A stretch of DNA of 64,000 bases from Hypericibacter sp049323455 (GCA_049323455.1 JBMONF010000034.1:1-64000), one strand, 5' to 3'; shown: positions 53,589-62,556, counted from the first letter of the stretch. Notes: generated from the sequence alone by a model not told the origin. A program made the numbers and translations.

Positions 53589-55111
53589 GCCGTAAGCCCC
53601 AGGCGCTCAGCGAGCCCAATGCGTTGCGGCTTGCCGGTGGCACCCTTCGGAATCTCGGGCAAGAGAAGGATACGTCGCGGCACCTTGAAATCGGCGAGAC
53701 GGCGGGCGACGAACGCGCGCAGCTCCTGCTCGCTCGCATTCTGCCCCTCGCGCAACACCACCGCAGCGGCTACCTCCTCGCCCAGCTTGTCGTGCGGCAG
53801 GGCGAAGGCGACGGCCTGCGCCACGGCCGGATGGGCCAGCAGCGCCTCGTCCACCTCGCGCGGCGCGATCTTCTCGCCGCCGCGGTTGATCATCTCCTTG
53901 AGCCGACCGGTGATGGTGAGATAGCCCTCGGGATCGAAGCGGCCCTGGTCGCCGGTGCGAAACCAGCCGTCGGTGAAGGCGGCCGCATTGGCCGCCGGGT
54001 TCGCCACATAGCCGGCCGTGACGTTCGGCCCGCGAATGGCGACCTCGCCCTCCTCGCCTTGCGGCAGCTTGCGCCCTGCCGGGTCGAGAATGGCGACCTC
54101 GGGCCCCGCCGGAAGACCGACCGTGCCGGGCTTGCGGGGCCTGGGGGGCAGCGGATTGCTGGTCATCTGATGCGCGGCTTCGGTCATGCCGTAGGATTCG
54201 ATGACCGGGCAACCGAAGACGGCTTCCAGCTCCGCCATCACCGGCGGCGGCAGCGAGGAGGAAGAAGAGCGAATGAAGCGCAAGCGCCGGCGCTCGATGA
54301 CCTCGCGGTTGCGTTCGGCGCGCGCCAGGATCGCCTGGTGCATGGTCGGCACGGCCGTGTACCAAGTGGCCTCGGCCTCGTCGAGCCAGGCGAAGAACTT
54401 GAGCGCGTTGAAGCCGGGCGTGCAGAACACGCTGCCGCCGGCCGCAAGGCTGCTCAGAAGCGCGCCGACGAGGCCGTGGATGTGGAACAGCGGCATGATG
54501 TTGAGGCAGCGGTCGGCGGGACCGAGTGCCAGCGTCGTGCCGATATGGCGGGCCGAGGCGGCGAGGTTCCGGTGCGTCAGTGGCACCTGCTTGGGCCGCG
54601 AGGTCGTGCCGGAAGTGTGCAGCACCAGCGCGACATCCTCCGGCGCGGCAAAGATCGGCGCTGCGCTTTCGAGCCTGCGGCCATCGCGGCTCAAGGTGAA
54701 GCCGCCGGCCGGCCCCTCCTCCACAGGAGCGAGATCGACGATGGGAATCCCCCGCCGCGTCGCCGCCGCACGCGCCGGCGTGTCCATGTCTGCCAGGACG
54801 ATCAACAGCTTGGCGTCGAGGTCGGAGAGATAGAAGTCGAATTCGTCGTCGCGATAGGCGGGATTGAGCGGCGCCGCGGTCGCTGCCGATGCGACACTCA
54901 AAAATGCCGTCGCCATCTCCGGCCCGTTGGGCAGCACGATCGCCACACGGTCGCGGGGTCCGATACCCAGTCCGCATAGCGCTCCAACCGTCGCGTCGAT
55001 CTGCCGAGAGAGATCGCCCCGGATCATCGGCTGCACACCCGGCGCGGCAATGGCGATGCGCTGCGGCTCATCTTCCGTGACGAGGGTACGGACCGTCGGC
55101 TCACTCGGCAT
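53585..55111 (-). CDS. AMP-dependent acyl-CoA synthetase/ligase
   Basis: This 508-aa ANL-superfamily enzyme has the AMP-binding signature LHTSGTTSRPKQVPLTHRN, the motifs SYGMTEAAHQM and DGWFRTGDQGRFDPEGYLTITGRLKEMINRGGEKIAPREVDEAL, and the C-terminal adenylating Lys in PKGATGKPQRI. It resembles oxalate- and short-chain acid CoA ligases, but the substrate cannot be fixed. Its start (55111) overlaps the regulator's end by 11 bp, so the FadR-type regulator, ligase, PanE-like reductase and GGT-like enzyme form one operon. Confidence 0.9.
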   Translation of the reverse strand: MPSEPTVRTLVTEDEPQRIAIAAPGVQPMIRGDLSRQIDATVGALCGLGIGPRDRVAIVLPNGPEMATAFLSVASAATAAPLNPAYRDDEFDFYLSDLDAKLLIVLADMDTPARAAATRRGIPIVDLAPVEEGPAGGFTLSRDGRRLESAAPIFAAPEDVALVLHTSGTTSRPKQVPLTHRNLAASARHIGTTLALGPADRCLNIMPLFHIHGLVGALLSSLAAGGSVFCTPGFNALKFFAWLDEAEATWYTAVPTMHQAILARAERNREVIERRRLRFIRSSSSSLPPPVMAELEAVFGCPVIESYGMTEAAHQMTSNPLPPRPRKPGTVGLPAGPEVAILDPAGRKLPQGEEGEVAIRGPNVTAGYVANPAANAAAFTDGWFRTGDQGRFDPEGYLTITGRLKEMINRGGEKIAPREVDEALLAHPAVAQAVAFALPHDKLGEEVAAAVVLREGQNASEQELRAFVARRLADFKVPRRILLLPEIPKGATGKPQRIGLAERLGLTA

Positions 55112-55862
55112 GCTCAATGCTCTCCTCGGCGTTGTCCCTGGCCGTCCGTCGGCGGCCCATGCCTCGGGGCTTTGCCGGTTCCTTCGGCTTCGCACGGCCA
55201 GACCCCAGCAGGTTGTCCTGCACCGTCTCGATGTGGATTCGCATGATCTCTTCGGCATGAGCGGAATCGCGTCTGGCGATCGCGTCGACATAGCCCCGGT
55301 GCTGGCGCCGGTAGCTCGCCAGCCGCTCGGGCGTCAGCGCCGCTTCGCGCAACTTGCCCCACGCCGTCTGGCTGCGCATGGCGTTGACGGCATCGAAGAT
55401 CGCGAGCAACAGCCTGTTGTGAGCCGCTTGCGCGACGGCACGATGCAGCGTTCCGTCCCACAGCTCCCAGGCCTTGGCATCGCGCGCGGACTCGCTCTTC
55501 TCCAGAAGATGCTCCATATGCGCGATCTCGGCCGGGGTCGCTCGCAAGGCCGCGAGGCCCGCGATGAGCGGCTCGAACATGAGCCTGATCTCCAAAACTT
55601 CGGCCGGGCTGGTCATCGCGGACAGCAGGCCGAGGTTCACCGACCCTTCGACCGGGCGCCCGCCGACGAATGTTCCCTTGCCGACATGGCGCCAGATGCG
55701 GCCCTCGGCTTCGAGGATTTCGAGCCCCTCGCGCAAGGCGCTGCGGCTCAAACCCAGCATCTGCGCCAGCTCACGCTCGGGCGGCAGTTGGCTCTGCGGC
55801 GGATAGCGCCCGCCAGCCAGAAACCGAGTCAGCTTTTCGACACTGCGATCCCGTCGACGCAT
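55101..55862 (-). CDS. GntR-family regulator, FadR subfamily (FCD domain)
   Basis: This 253-aa regulator has a winged helix (YPPQSQLPPERELAQMLGLSRSALREGLEILEAEGRIWRHVGKGTFV) and an FCD ligand-binding domain (about 80-220) with EVLEIRLMFEPLIAGLAALRA and the metal-binding His pattern in LHRAVAQAAHN and YRRQHRGYVDAI. It likely senses a carboxylic acid. The ATG at 55862 gives the usual N-terminus. Two near-identical operators lie just upstream, one directly before the start, so strong autoregulation of the operon is expected. Confidence 0.9.
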   Translation of the reverse strand: MRRRDRSVEKLTRFLAGGRYPPQSQLPPERELAQMLGLSRSALREGLEILEAEGRIWRHVGKGTFVGGRPVEGSVNLGLLSAMTSPAEVLEIRLMFEPLIAGLAALRATPAEIAHMEHLLEKSESARDAKAWELWDGTLHRAVAQAAHNRLLLAIFDAVNAMRSQTAWGKLREAALTPERLASYRRQHRGYVDAIARRDSAHAEEIMRIHIETVQDNLLGSGRAKPKEPAKPRGMGRRRTARDNAEESIEHAE

Positions 55863-55865
55863 ATT

Positions 55866-55889
55866 GATACCAATATCACTATTGGTTTC
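55866..55889. promoter_or_regulatory. FadR-type operator, proximal copy
   Basis: GATACCAAT (55866-55874) and ATTGGTTTC (55881-55889) flank a 6-bp spacer. The right arm is identical to that of the distal copy at 55964-55986. It overlaps the presumed ribosome-binding region of the regulator gene. Confidence 0.7.
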
Positions 55890-55963
55890 GTTTTGGACTG
55901 TTTTGCAACATACTACAAATTCTGCTGGGCAGCATCGCAACTGCGATGTCCCGGTGCCGTTTT

Positions 55964-55986
55964 GAAACCAATGCTATATTGGTTTC
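55964..55986. promoter_or_regulatory. FadR-type operator, distal copy
   Basis: GAAACCAAT (55964-55972) and ATTGGTTTC (55978-55986) are a perfect 9-bp inverted repeat with a 5-bp spacer. Its centre is about 98 bp from the proximal copy, compatible with looping or two cooperative dimers. Confidence 0.75.
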
Positions 55987-56005
55987 ACGTGCCAACGCCC
56001 TTGGC

Positions 56006-56812
56006 TCAGCGCGGGCGTTTGCGACCGAACAGCTGCGCCATCGTCAGCATCACGATGGTGAGCCCAATGAGGCAGGTCGAAATGGCAGCGATGGTCGGAT
56101 CCACCTGGTCGCGCAGCGCGTTGAACATGCGACGCGTCAGTGTCGAGTTCTCGCCGCCGGAAATGAAGAGGGCCACCACCGCCTCGTCGAAGGAGGTCGT
56201 AAAAGCGAACAAGGCGCCCGAAATGATCGAAAACCGGATCTGCGGTACCGTGATGGTGAGAAACGCCTTCAGGCGGTTGGCACCGAGACTGCGCGCGACC
56301 ATCTCTTGGTTCATGTCGTAGGTCTTGAGCCCCGACGACACGGTCATCGACACCAGCGGGATTGCCAACACCGTATGTGCGAGAACCAGACCGGTAATGG
56401 TGTTGTTCATGCCGAGCCAGGCATAAAGAAAGAAGGTGCCGATCCCGATCAGGATCAGCGGGATGATCAACGGCACGGCCAGTATCATTTGGATAGTGCC
56501 CGCAAACCGGAACCGCCCGGCGTGCAAGGCATAGGCCGCCGCGGTGCCGAGGGGCGTAGCCAGAAGCATCGTCAGGATCGCGGCCTTGGCCGAGACGACA
56601 CCCGCGTCGCGCCACTCGACCGAGTTGATGAAGTTCTCGTACCAGCGCAACGACCATGCCGGGGGCGGAAATTCGAGGAATTCGGAGTCCGAGAAGGACA
56701 TCGGAATGATGATCAGCGACGGCGCCATCAGCAGCAGCATTACCACGCCGGAAAGGGCATAAAGCCACAGCCGGCGTGAATGAGGGATCGGGATGTCGAG
56801 GCCGTCGCTCAC
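56006..56812 (-). CDS. ABC transporter permease, polyamine-type (PotC-like)
   Basis: This 268-aa inner-membrane protein has six helices. The EAA motif that contacts the ATPase is in MVARSLGANRLKAFLTITVPQIRFSIISGALFAFTTSFDEAVVALF, as in PotC. It starts at GTG 56812 overlapping the stop of the other permease (GTGA). It is last in the importer operon SBP, ATPase, permease, permease. Confidence 0.93.
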   Translation of the reverse strand: MSDGLDIPIPHSRRLWLYALSGVVMLLLMAPSLIIIPMSFSDSEFLEFPPPAWSLRWYENFINSVEWRDAGVVSAKAAILTMLLATPLGTAAAYALHAGRFRFAGTIQMILAVPLIIPLILIGIGTFFLYAWLGMNNTITGLVLAHTVLAIPLVSMTVSSGLKTYDMNQEMVARSLGANRLKAFLTITVPQIRFSIISGALFAFTTSFDEAVVALFISGGENSTLTRRMFNALRDQVDPTIAAISTCLIGLTIVMLTMAQLFGRKRPR

Positions 56813-57723
56813 CGGAACCCCTTCGCCAAAAGATTGCCGGCGCCCAGCAGCTTGTTGAAGATCCACAACATGGCCAGGGTGATGACGAGCAGCACGACGC
56901 CAAGCGCGCTCGCCGCCCCCCAGTTGGAATAGAGCCTGGATGTCTGCTCGATGCGCATGGCCCACATGATGACGTTGCCGCCGCCCATCAATACCGGCGT
57001 CACGAAGAATCCCAGGCAGAGCACGAATGTCAGCACGACGCCAGCGGACAGACCCGGCAGGGAGAGCGGAAAAAACACCTGCCAGAATGTCGCTGTCGGG
57101 CTGGCTCCCAGATTGAGCCCCGCACGGAGGTAGTCGCGGTCGATTGCTTTCATCGACGCATAGAGCGGCAAGACGAGGAAAGGCAGCATGACGTGGCTCA
57201 TGCCGATGATCACGCCGGTGAAATTGTGCGCCAGCAGCAGCGGCTCGTCGACGATGCCGAGGCTCGTCAGCCATTCATTGACCAGCCCGCGGCGCTGCAG
57301 GATCACGAGCCAGGCGTAGGTCCGCACCAGCACCGAGGTCCAGAACGGCAGGATGACCGAGATCATGCAGATACCGGCCGCGCGCCGCGGTAACTGGGAA
57401 AGCAGATAGGCCAGCGGATAGCCGAGCGCGACGCATACGCCGGTGACGATCAGGGACACCTCGAAGGTCGTCTTCAATGTCTTGAGGTAGGAGGGCTGAA
57501 CGACCATCCGTGCGTAGTTGCTCCAGGTCAGCGCGCCCGCGGCGTCGAACAGCGACAGCCAGAACAGCCATCCGACCGGAATGAAGATGATGATTCCCAC
57601 GAGAACGAGCGAGGGCGAGCAGAGCGCGACGAGGGCGCCGCGCTCGCGTCGTTCGGCAGCAGCGAGCGCTGCCTGGTTGAGCGGCCTGGAAGCAGCGGCG
57701 GCAATCGCCTGCGGTGCCGTCAC
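56809..57723 (-). CDS. ABC transporter permease, polyamine-type (PotB-like)
   Basis: This 304-aa protein has six helices. The EAA-type loop is RAGLNLGASPTATFWQVFFPLSLPGLSAGVVLTFVLCLGFFVTPVLMGGG, typical of PotB/PotH. The GTG start at 57723 overlaps the ATPase stop (GTGA). It works with the PotC-like subunit. Confidence 0.93.
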   Translation of the reverse strand: MTAPQAIAAAASRPLNQAALAAAERRERGALVALCSPSLVLVGIIIFIPVGWLFWLSLFDAAGALTWSNYARMVVQPSYLKTLKTTFEVSLIVTGVCVALGYPLAYLLSQLPRRAAGICMISVILPFWTSVLVRTYAWLVILQRRGLVNEWLTSLGIVDEPLLLAHNFTGVIIGMSHVMLPFLVLPLYASMKAIDRDYLRAGLNLGASPTATFWQVFFPLSLPGLSAGVVLTFVLCLGFFVTPVLMGGGNVIMWAMRIEQTSRLYSNWGAASALGVVLLVITLAMLWIFNKLLGAGNLLAKGFR

Positions 57724-58811
57724 GGCTGCGCGTCCTCCGGCACCACGACCGCATCCTCGGCGCCGAGCCCGAGGCAGATCGGCTGACCCGGGGCCGGCAT
57801 CTTGGCGAAGGCCTCGCCCCGGCTGTAGTTCCTGACCGCCAGCTCGCTGCCATCCTCGAGCACGACGTAGCCGACGAAGCTTTCGCCCTGATAGACGATC
57901 TCCTTGACCGTGCCGCGGAACGTGTTGAGGCAAGCATCATTCGCCCCATCGACGATCGCGAGCTTCTCCGGGCGAACGACCAGCCACTGCTTCGCGCCGA
58001 TCGGCTTCGGCGCTTCGGCCAGCCGCAATGGCGTTTCGCAGAACCGGGCTCCCGACGCGCCGACCTCCACGGGCAGGAAGTTGGATTCGCCGATGAACTC
58101 GGCGACGAAGCGCGTCTGCGGCCGGGCGTAGAGCTGCCTTGGAACGTCGAGCTGGACGATGCGGCCATGGTTCATGACGGCAATCCGGTCCGACATGGTG
58201 ATCGCCTCGCGCTGATCGTGCGTCACATAGATGGTGGTCATGCCCAAGCGCTCGTGCAGATGCCGGATTTCGATCTGCATGCGCTCGCGCAGCTTCTTGT
58301 CGAGGGCCGACAGCGGCTCGTCCATCAGCAGGATGCGCGGCTCGAACACGATGGCGCGCGCCAGAGCCACCCGCTGGCGTTGGCCGCCCGACAGCTGGTC
58401 GACGTGGCGCTCCGCAAACTCGCCGAGCTGCACAAGGTCAAGGGCCTGGCGCACACGGCTGTCGATCTCGGTCGCTCCGAGCCGACGCTGGCGCAGCGGA
58501 AACGCGACGTTGTGGAAGACGTTCATGTGCGGAAACAAGGCATAGTTCTGGAACACCATGCCGACATTCCGCTTGTGCGGCGGCATCGCCACGATCTCCT
58601 CGCCGCCGACCTTGATGCTGCCGGCATTGGGCCGCACGAAGCCGGCAAGGATCATCAGAAGCGTGGTCTTGCCTGAACCCGAGGGGCCCAGCAGCGTGAC
58701 GAATTCGCCGGGCTTCACGTCCAGGTCGAAATCATGCAGGACCGTCGTGCCCCCGTAGCGTTTCGAAACCCCGCGTATCGTTACCGGCGGCGACCGGTCG
58801 GAGCCGACCAT
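57720..58811 (-). CDS. ABC transporter ATP-binding protein, PotA-like
   Basis: This 363-aa ATPase has Walker A GPSGSGKTT, the Q-loop VFQNYALFPHMNV, signature LSGGQRQRVALARA, Walker B ILLMDEPLSALD and the H-loop THDQREA. A C-terminal TOBE domain (about 270-355) is present as in PotA/FbpC. The ATG at 58811 (MVGSDRSP) has GGGAG six bases upstream; the longer open frame is not supported. It sits between the substrate-binding protein and the permeases. Confidence 0.94.
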   Translation of the reverse strand: MVGSDRSPPVTIRGVSKRYGGTTVLHDFDLDVKPGEFVTLLGPSGSGKTTLLMILAGFVRPNAGSIKVGGEEIVAMPPHKRNVGMVFQNYALFPHMNVFHNVAFPLRQRRLGATEIDSRVRQALDLVQLGEFAERHVDQLSGGQRQRVALARAIVFEPRILLMDEPLSALDKKLRERMQIEIRHLHERLGMTTIYVTHDQREAITMSDRIAVMNHGRIVQLDVPRQLYARPQTRFVAEFIGESNFLPVEVGASGARFCETPLRLAEAPKPIGAKQWLVVRPEKLAIVDGANDACLNTFRGTVKEIVYQGESFVGYVVLEDGSELAVRNYSRGEAFAKMPAPGQPICLGLGAEDAVVVPEDAQP

Positions 58812-58953
58812 GCCACTCTCCCGCAATCCATGTCCGATCATAGACGATAAGGCGCTTGCCATCTCCGAAGATAGTCCCGGGGAGCGGACGGCGACGAGCA
58901 CCGCCGCCATCCGCACCTCGAAGACGCTCCGGAGGAGCTCTGCGCTCCGGCCG

Positions 58954-59994
58954 CTATTGCTGCAGCAGGTTGTTAAAGCGCTCCTGCGCCTCGACCATGT
59001 GATCGGCCCAGTAGTTGGGATCGATCAGCACTTGCTTCTTGACGTTCTCCGGCGCGGACACGATGAACGGAATCCGGTCGGCCGGGATCTTGCCGGTATC
59101 GAACGCCTTGATGTTCACCGGCCCGTTGGCGATGTTGAGCGGCAGGTTCGCCTGCAGGTCCGGGGTCAGGAAAAGGGCCAGCGCCTTCATGGCCAGGTCC
59201 TTGTTCCGGGCGCCTTTGGGAATCACCATGCAGTCCGCCTGGAAGACGCCCTGGTCGTAGGTGAACTTGACCGGTGCCCCTTCCTGGGCAAGCACGCTGG
59301 CGCGGCCGTTCCAGATGCTCGACAGATCGACTTCGCCATCCTTGACCATCTGCATGGCCTGCCCGCCGGAATTCCACCAAGCCGAGATATGCGGCTTGAT
59401 CTTCTCGAGCGACTTGAAGGCGCGGTCGAGGTCGAGCGGATAGACCTTGTCAGGCGGCACGCCGTCGGCAAGCGCGGCGACGGTCAGCGTCTCGGTGACG
59501 AAATTGCCGAGCGCGCGTTTGCCCGGGAACTTCTCGACATCCCAGAAATCCTTCCAGGTCTTCGGGCCGTTGTCGCCGAAGACCTTGGTGTTGTAGATCA
59601 GCACCACCGAATAGTAGGTGATGCCGACCCAGTCGTCATGGACGAGCTTCGGATCGATGCCGTCGGCATTGATGACGCTGTAGTCGAGCTTCTCGAACAG
59701 CCCTTCCTTGCTGCCGCGTGCGCATTCGTCGGAGCCGAGCTCGACCAGATCCCACTTGACGGCGTTGCCGGCAACCTGGAGCCGGACATCGTCGAGCCCA
59801 TTGGTCGTATCTTCCTTGATGGTGATGCCGAGCGCTTGAGCGGCGGGCTGGAAGAACGACTTCGATTCGGCCTCCTGATAGGCGCCGCCCCACGATGCGA
59901 CGGTGATGCTGTCCTCGGCGCGCGCGCCCGTCGCGGCGCCGAGCGCGAGCAGCGCTGCGCCGACCAGCAGCGTCGCAACTCTGTGCTTCCTCAT
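58954..59994 (-). CDS. ABC transporter substrate-binding protein, polyamine-type (PotD-like)
   Basis: This is a 346-aa periplasmic binding protein with a signal peptide (residues 1-26, MRKHRVATLLVGAALLALGAATGARAED). The fold pattern SITVASWGGAYQEAESKSFFQP and NSGGQAMQMVKDGEVDLSSIWNGRASVL is that of group D binding proteins for spermidine/putrescine or related amines. An aromatic-rich pocket (TYYSVVLIYNTK) is consistent with amine binding, but other compounds are possible. It is the first gene of the importer operon. Confidence 0.92.
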   Translation of the reverse strand: MRKHRVATLLVGAALLALGAATGARAEDSITVASWGGAYQEAESKSFFQPAAQALGITIKEDTTNGLDDVRLQVAGNAVKWDLVELGSDECARGSKEGLFEKLDYSVINADGIDPKLVHDDWVGITYYSVVLIYNTKVFGDNGPKTWKDFWDVEKFPGKRALGNFVTETLTVAALADGVPPDKVYPLDLDRAFKSLEKIKPHISAWWNSGGQAMQMVKDGEVDLSSIWNGRASVLAQEGAPVKFTYDQGVFQADCMVIPKGARNKDLAMKALALFLTPDLQANLPLNIANGPVNIKAFDTGKIPADRIPFIVSAPENVKKQVLIDPNYWADHMVEAQERFNNLLQQ

Positions 59995-60045
59995 GTTCGC
60001 GAATCCTTTCCCTGTCGCCTGTTCGTTTTAGTTATGGCATACGAC

Positions 60046-60057
60046 ATTGCATGCAAT
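60046..60057. promoter_or_regulatory. GntR-type operator palindrome upstream of the binding-protein gene
   Basis: ATTGCATGCAAT is a perfect 12-bp palindrome 52 bp upstream of the binding-protein start. It resembles the site near the divergent regulator (ATTGTATACAGA at 60190-60201); both contain ATTG(C/T)AT(G/A)CA. Confidence 0.6.
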
Positions 60058-60189
60058 TTGCGAGTTAATCTTTTCGCACAATTCGAGTCAAGGAGAACCG
60101 CCTGCGTTTCCACCTAACGCCTTGCCTTGTTGGTGCTTTTGGAAACAGTAAGTGCCTGCTCTTCGTTTTCCCTGGAACCGGTAGCAAAG

Positions 60190-60201
60190 ATTGTATACAG
60201 A
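60190..60201. promoter_or_regulatory. second GntR-type operator copy
   Basis: ATTGTATACAGA contains the palindrome TGTATACA (60192-60199), typical of FCD-type GntR sites. It lies about 70 bp upstream of the regulator start and matches the pattern of the site at 60046-60057. Confidence 0.6.
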
Positions 60202-60270
60202 ATTGACTACCTTCATCAGGCGCCCCGCCCGGGTAGACGGCTCGGTGTCGATGGGGACGCGAGGTACGGC

Positions 60271-60999
60271 ATGGACGCTCGGACGGCTCGAAGCAGGATG
60301 CGGATCATCGCCAAGGGCACACTCAAGGAATCCGTCTACGGCTCCTTGAAGGCGATGATTCTCACCGGCGAGTTGCAGCCCGGCAGCCGGCTCACGGAGA
60401 ACGGCCTGGCTGCGCGGCTCAAGGTGAGCCGGACGCCGTTGCGCGAGGCGCTGAATAGGCTCGAACGGGACGGCCTCGTCACGAGCAGGCCGCACCACGG
60501 CTATTTCGTGTCCGCCTTCGACCTCAAGACCTTCGAGGACGCGTTCGACGTCCGCGAGATCCTCGACGGCTATGCGGCGCAACAAGCCGCGGAGAAGATG
60601 AAAGCTCCGGACAAAGAGGCCTTGCGTGCGATCCAAGCTCGCTGCGAGGCGATGGCGACGACCGCCAACCGCTCCATGGAAGACATGGTCGAGGAAATGC
60701 GGCTGGGGCTCGAGATCCACCGCATCATCGCCCGCGCCGGCGACAACGAGCTGCTCAACGACACGTTGTCGCGCATTCTCGACAAATGCCATCACTTCGT
60801 CTGGTTGGAGCTGCTGTGGCTCGACCAGTGGGCCGCAGCACGCGAAGAGCACGCCGCCATCATCGATGCGATCTGCTCGGGCGACGGCGAACGCGCGGCC
60901 GATCTGGCGCGCCGACATGTTCGCGGATCGAAGAACAACATCCGCCGCTTCCTCCAGGCCAAAACGGCCTATCGGACCGCGCTCGCTCGCGTATCCTAA
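60271..60999 (+). CDS. GntR-family regulator with FCD domain
   Basis: This is a 242-aa transcription factor. The winged helix reads LKESVYGSLKAMILTGELQPGSRLTENGLAARLKVSRTPLREALNRLERDGLV, with wing SRPHHGYFVSAFD. The FCD domain (about 90-225) has the metal/ligand His pattern in LGLEIHRIIARAGDN and AAREEHAAIIDAI. It is divergent from the PotD-like gene and presumably controls the importer. The ATG at 60271 (MDARTARSRM) has a weak ribosome site; MRIIAKG at 60298 is the alternative. Confidence 0.9.
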   Translation: MDARTARSRMRIIAKGTLKESVYGSLKAMILTGELQPGSRLTENGLAARLKVSRTPLREALNRLERDGLVTSRPHHGYFVSAFDLKTFEDAFDVREILDGYAAQQAAEKMKAPDKEALRAIQARCEAMATTANRSMEDMVEEMRLGLEIHRIIARAGDNELLNDTLSRILDKCHHFVWLELLWLDQWAAAREEHAAIIDAICSGDGERAADLARRHVRGSKNNIRRFLQAKTAYRTALARVS

Positions 61000-61092
61000 C
61001 GGGCGCCATGCTCGCGGCTGCCGAGAGGCGACTTGCCACGGCGCGCCGCACACCTCCTTCGAATGCCGCCGAGACTGGCTGGCCGGCCCGGG

Positions 61093-61692
61093 TTAGAGGA
61101 CGTGAAACACCTGCCCCGTCAAGCGCCCCTCGACCGATTTCACATAGGCGTTGGCGACGCGCGCTCCCGGCACCGCCTCATGGCCGCGGAAATAGTCGCC
61201 GAACACAGGCAGCGATTCGATCAGGACGCCCGGGCTCACGACGTTGATGCGCAAGCCCCGCGGCAGCTCGATCGCGGCCGCGCGCGCAAAGCAGTCGATG
61301 GCGCCGTTCACGAGGCTCGCGGCGGCGCCGTAGCGGATCGGGTCGTGGCTCAGCACGCCGCTGGTGAGCGTGAAGGAACCCTCGTCGTTGATGTGGTCGC
61401 GCCCGATCAGCACCAGGTTCACCTGCCCCATCAGCTTGTGGCGCAGGCCGATCTCCACCTCCTTCTCCGTCAGGGCGGCGAAATCGCCGAAATGCACCTT
61501 GCCGACCGTCGATACCAGCGCATCGAACCTGCCGATCCGCGTGAACAGGTTGCGGATCGAGCCGCTGTCGGCGATGTCGACCTGATGGTCGCCACCGCGA
61601 TGTCCCACCTTCACGATCTCATGGCGATCCTGTAGCGCCGCCACGACCGCCCTTCCGATCGTCCCCGTCGCGCCAACGACTACGATTTTCAT
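61093..61692 (-). CDS. short-chain dehydrogenase/reductase
   Basis: This 199-aa small SDR has the NAD-binding motif KIVVVGATGTIGRAVVAAL and the segments ALVSTVGKVHFGDF, SGSFTLTSGVLSH-like sequence (active-site Ser region) and GAAASLVNGAIDCFARAAAIEL. The classic YxxxK is replaced: the Tyr (RYGAAASLVNG) is present but the Lys position is not obvious. It belongs to a short SDR subclass of unknown substrate. It is convergent with the GntR gene. Confidence 0.85.
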   Translation of the reverse strand: MKIVVVGATGTIGRAVVAALQDRHEIVKVGHRGGDHQVDIADSGSIRNLFTRIGRFDALVSTVGKVHFGDFAALTEKEVEIGLRHKLMGQVNLVLIGRDHINDEGSFTLTSGVLSHDPIRYGAAASLVNGAIDCFARAAAIELPRGLRINVVSPGVLIESLPVFGDYFRGHEAVPGARVANAYVKSVEGRLTGQVFHVL

Positions 61693-61977
61693 CGTCCGAG
61701 CTTCCTTCTCTTCCGCTCCGCTTTGCGCCTCGCACAGCGGCATCCTTCAATAAAACACCGGGCGCGCGGCGCGTCCACCGCGCAGCCGCGGCCCCATGGG
61801 GGAAGCGGCGCCATGTCGGCTCCCTCCGAGATCGACCAGTGCGCCGGCAAGGCAACTCCATTACCGCACCGCGTTCCCGCTTCAACGCCGATCGGCTGCT
61901 ATAGTAGCCGACATGCCGACATCGGCGGACCCGCTCTTGCGGGCACCAGGCAGCGATTGACGTTCGGGAGGGTCGTC

Positions 61978-62556
61978 TTGTCCATGCACGAGAGCGGCGC
62001 AGGCCTCGTCTATCTCATGGGGCCGTCCGGCGCCGGCAAAGACAGCGTGCTGCACTATGCGCGCCGCAGGCTCGACGGCAATGAACCGATCGTCTTCGCA
62101 CACCGCTACATCACACGTCCCGTAGGCGAAGATATCGAGAACTATATCGCGCTCTCGCCCGGTGAGTTTGCTCTGCGGCGCCGGCGCGGGCTGTTCGCCT
62201 TCGACTGGGAGGCCTATGGCTGGCGCTACGGGATCGGAGCCGAGATCCACGCCTGGCGCGCGGCCGGCCTCGTCGTGGTGATCGATGGCTCGCGCGCGCA
62301 TTTCTCGACCTGTGCCGATGTGCTCGGCGATGCGACGCCGGTCCTGATCACGGCGAGCGCCGAGGAATTACGCCGCCGCTTGACGGCGCGGGCGCGCGAG
62401 GATGCCCAGGCGGTCGAGGAACGGCTGACGCGTGCCGCCGCCTTCATGCCGACCCACCCCTCACTGGTAACGATCGACAATTCGGGTCCGCTGGAACACG
62501 CCGGCGAAGCCTTGGTTGCCTTGCTGATCGAGCAGGCTCGGAAGCCCTCGCGCTGA
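61978..62556 (+). CDS. phnN: ribose 1,5-bisphosphate phosphokinase PhnN
   Basis: This is a 192-aa guanylate-kinase-like fold enzyme. The P-loop is LMGPSGAGKDSVL, then HRYITRPVGEDIENYIAL (typical of PhnN), FAFDWEAYGWRYGIG and VVVIDGSRAHF. PhnN makes PRPP in phosphonate catabolism via C-P lyase. No other phn gene is nearby, so the gene is an orphan here. I start at TTG 61978 because GGGAGGG lies about six bases upstream; an ATG at 61984 is only 11-12 bases from it and is equally possible. Confidence 0.88.
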   Translation: MSMHESGAGLVYLMGPSGAGKDSVLHYARRRLDGNEPIVFAHRYITRPVGEDIENYIALSPGEFALRRRRGLFAFDWEAYGWRYGIGAEIHAWRAAGLVVVIDGSRAHFSTCADVLGDATPVLITASAEELRRRLTARAREDAQAVEERLTRAAAFMPTHPSLVTIDNSGPLEHAGEALVALLIEQARKPSR

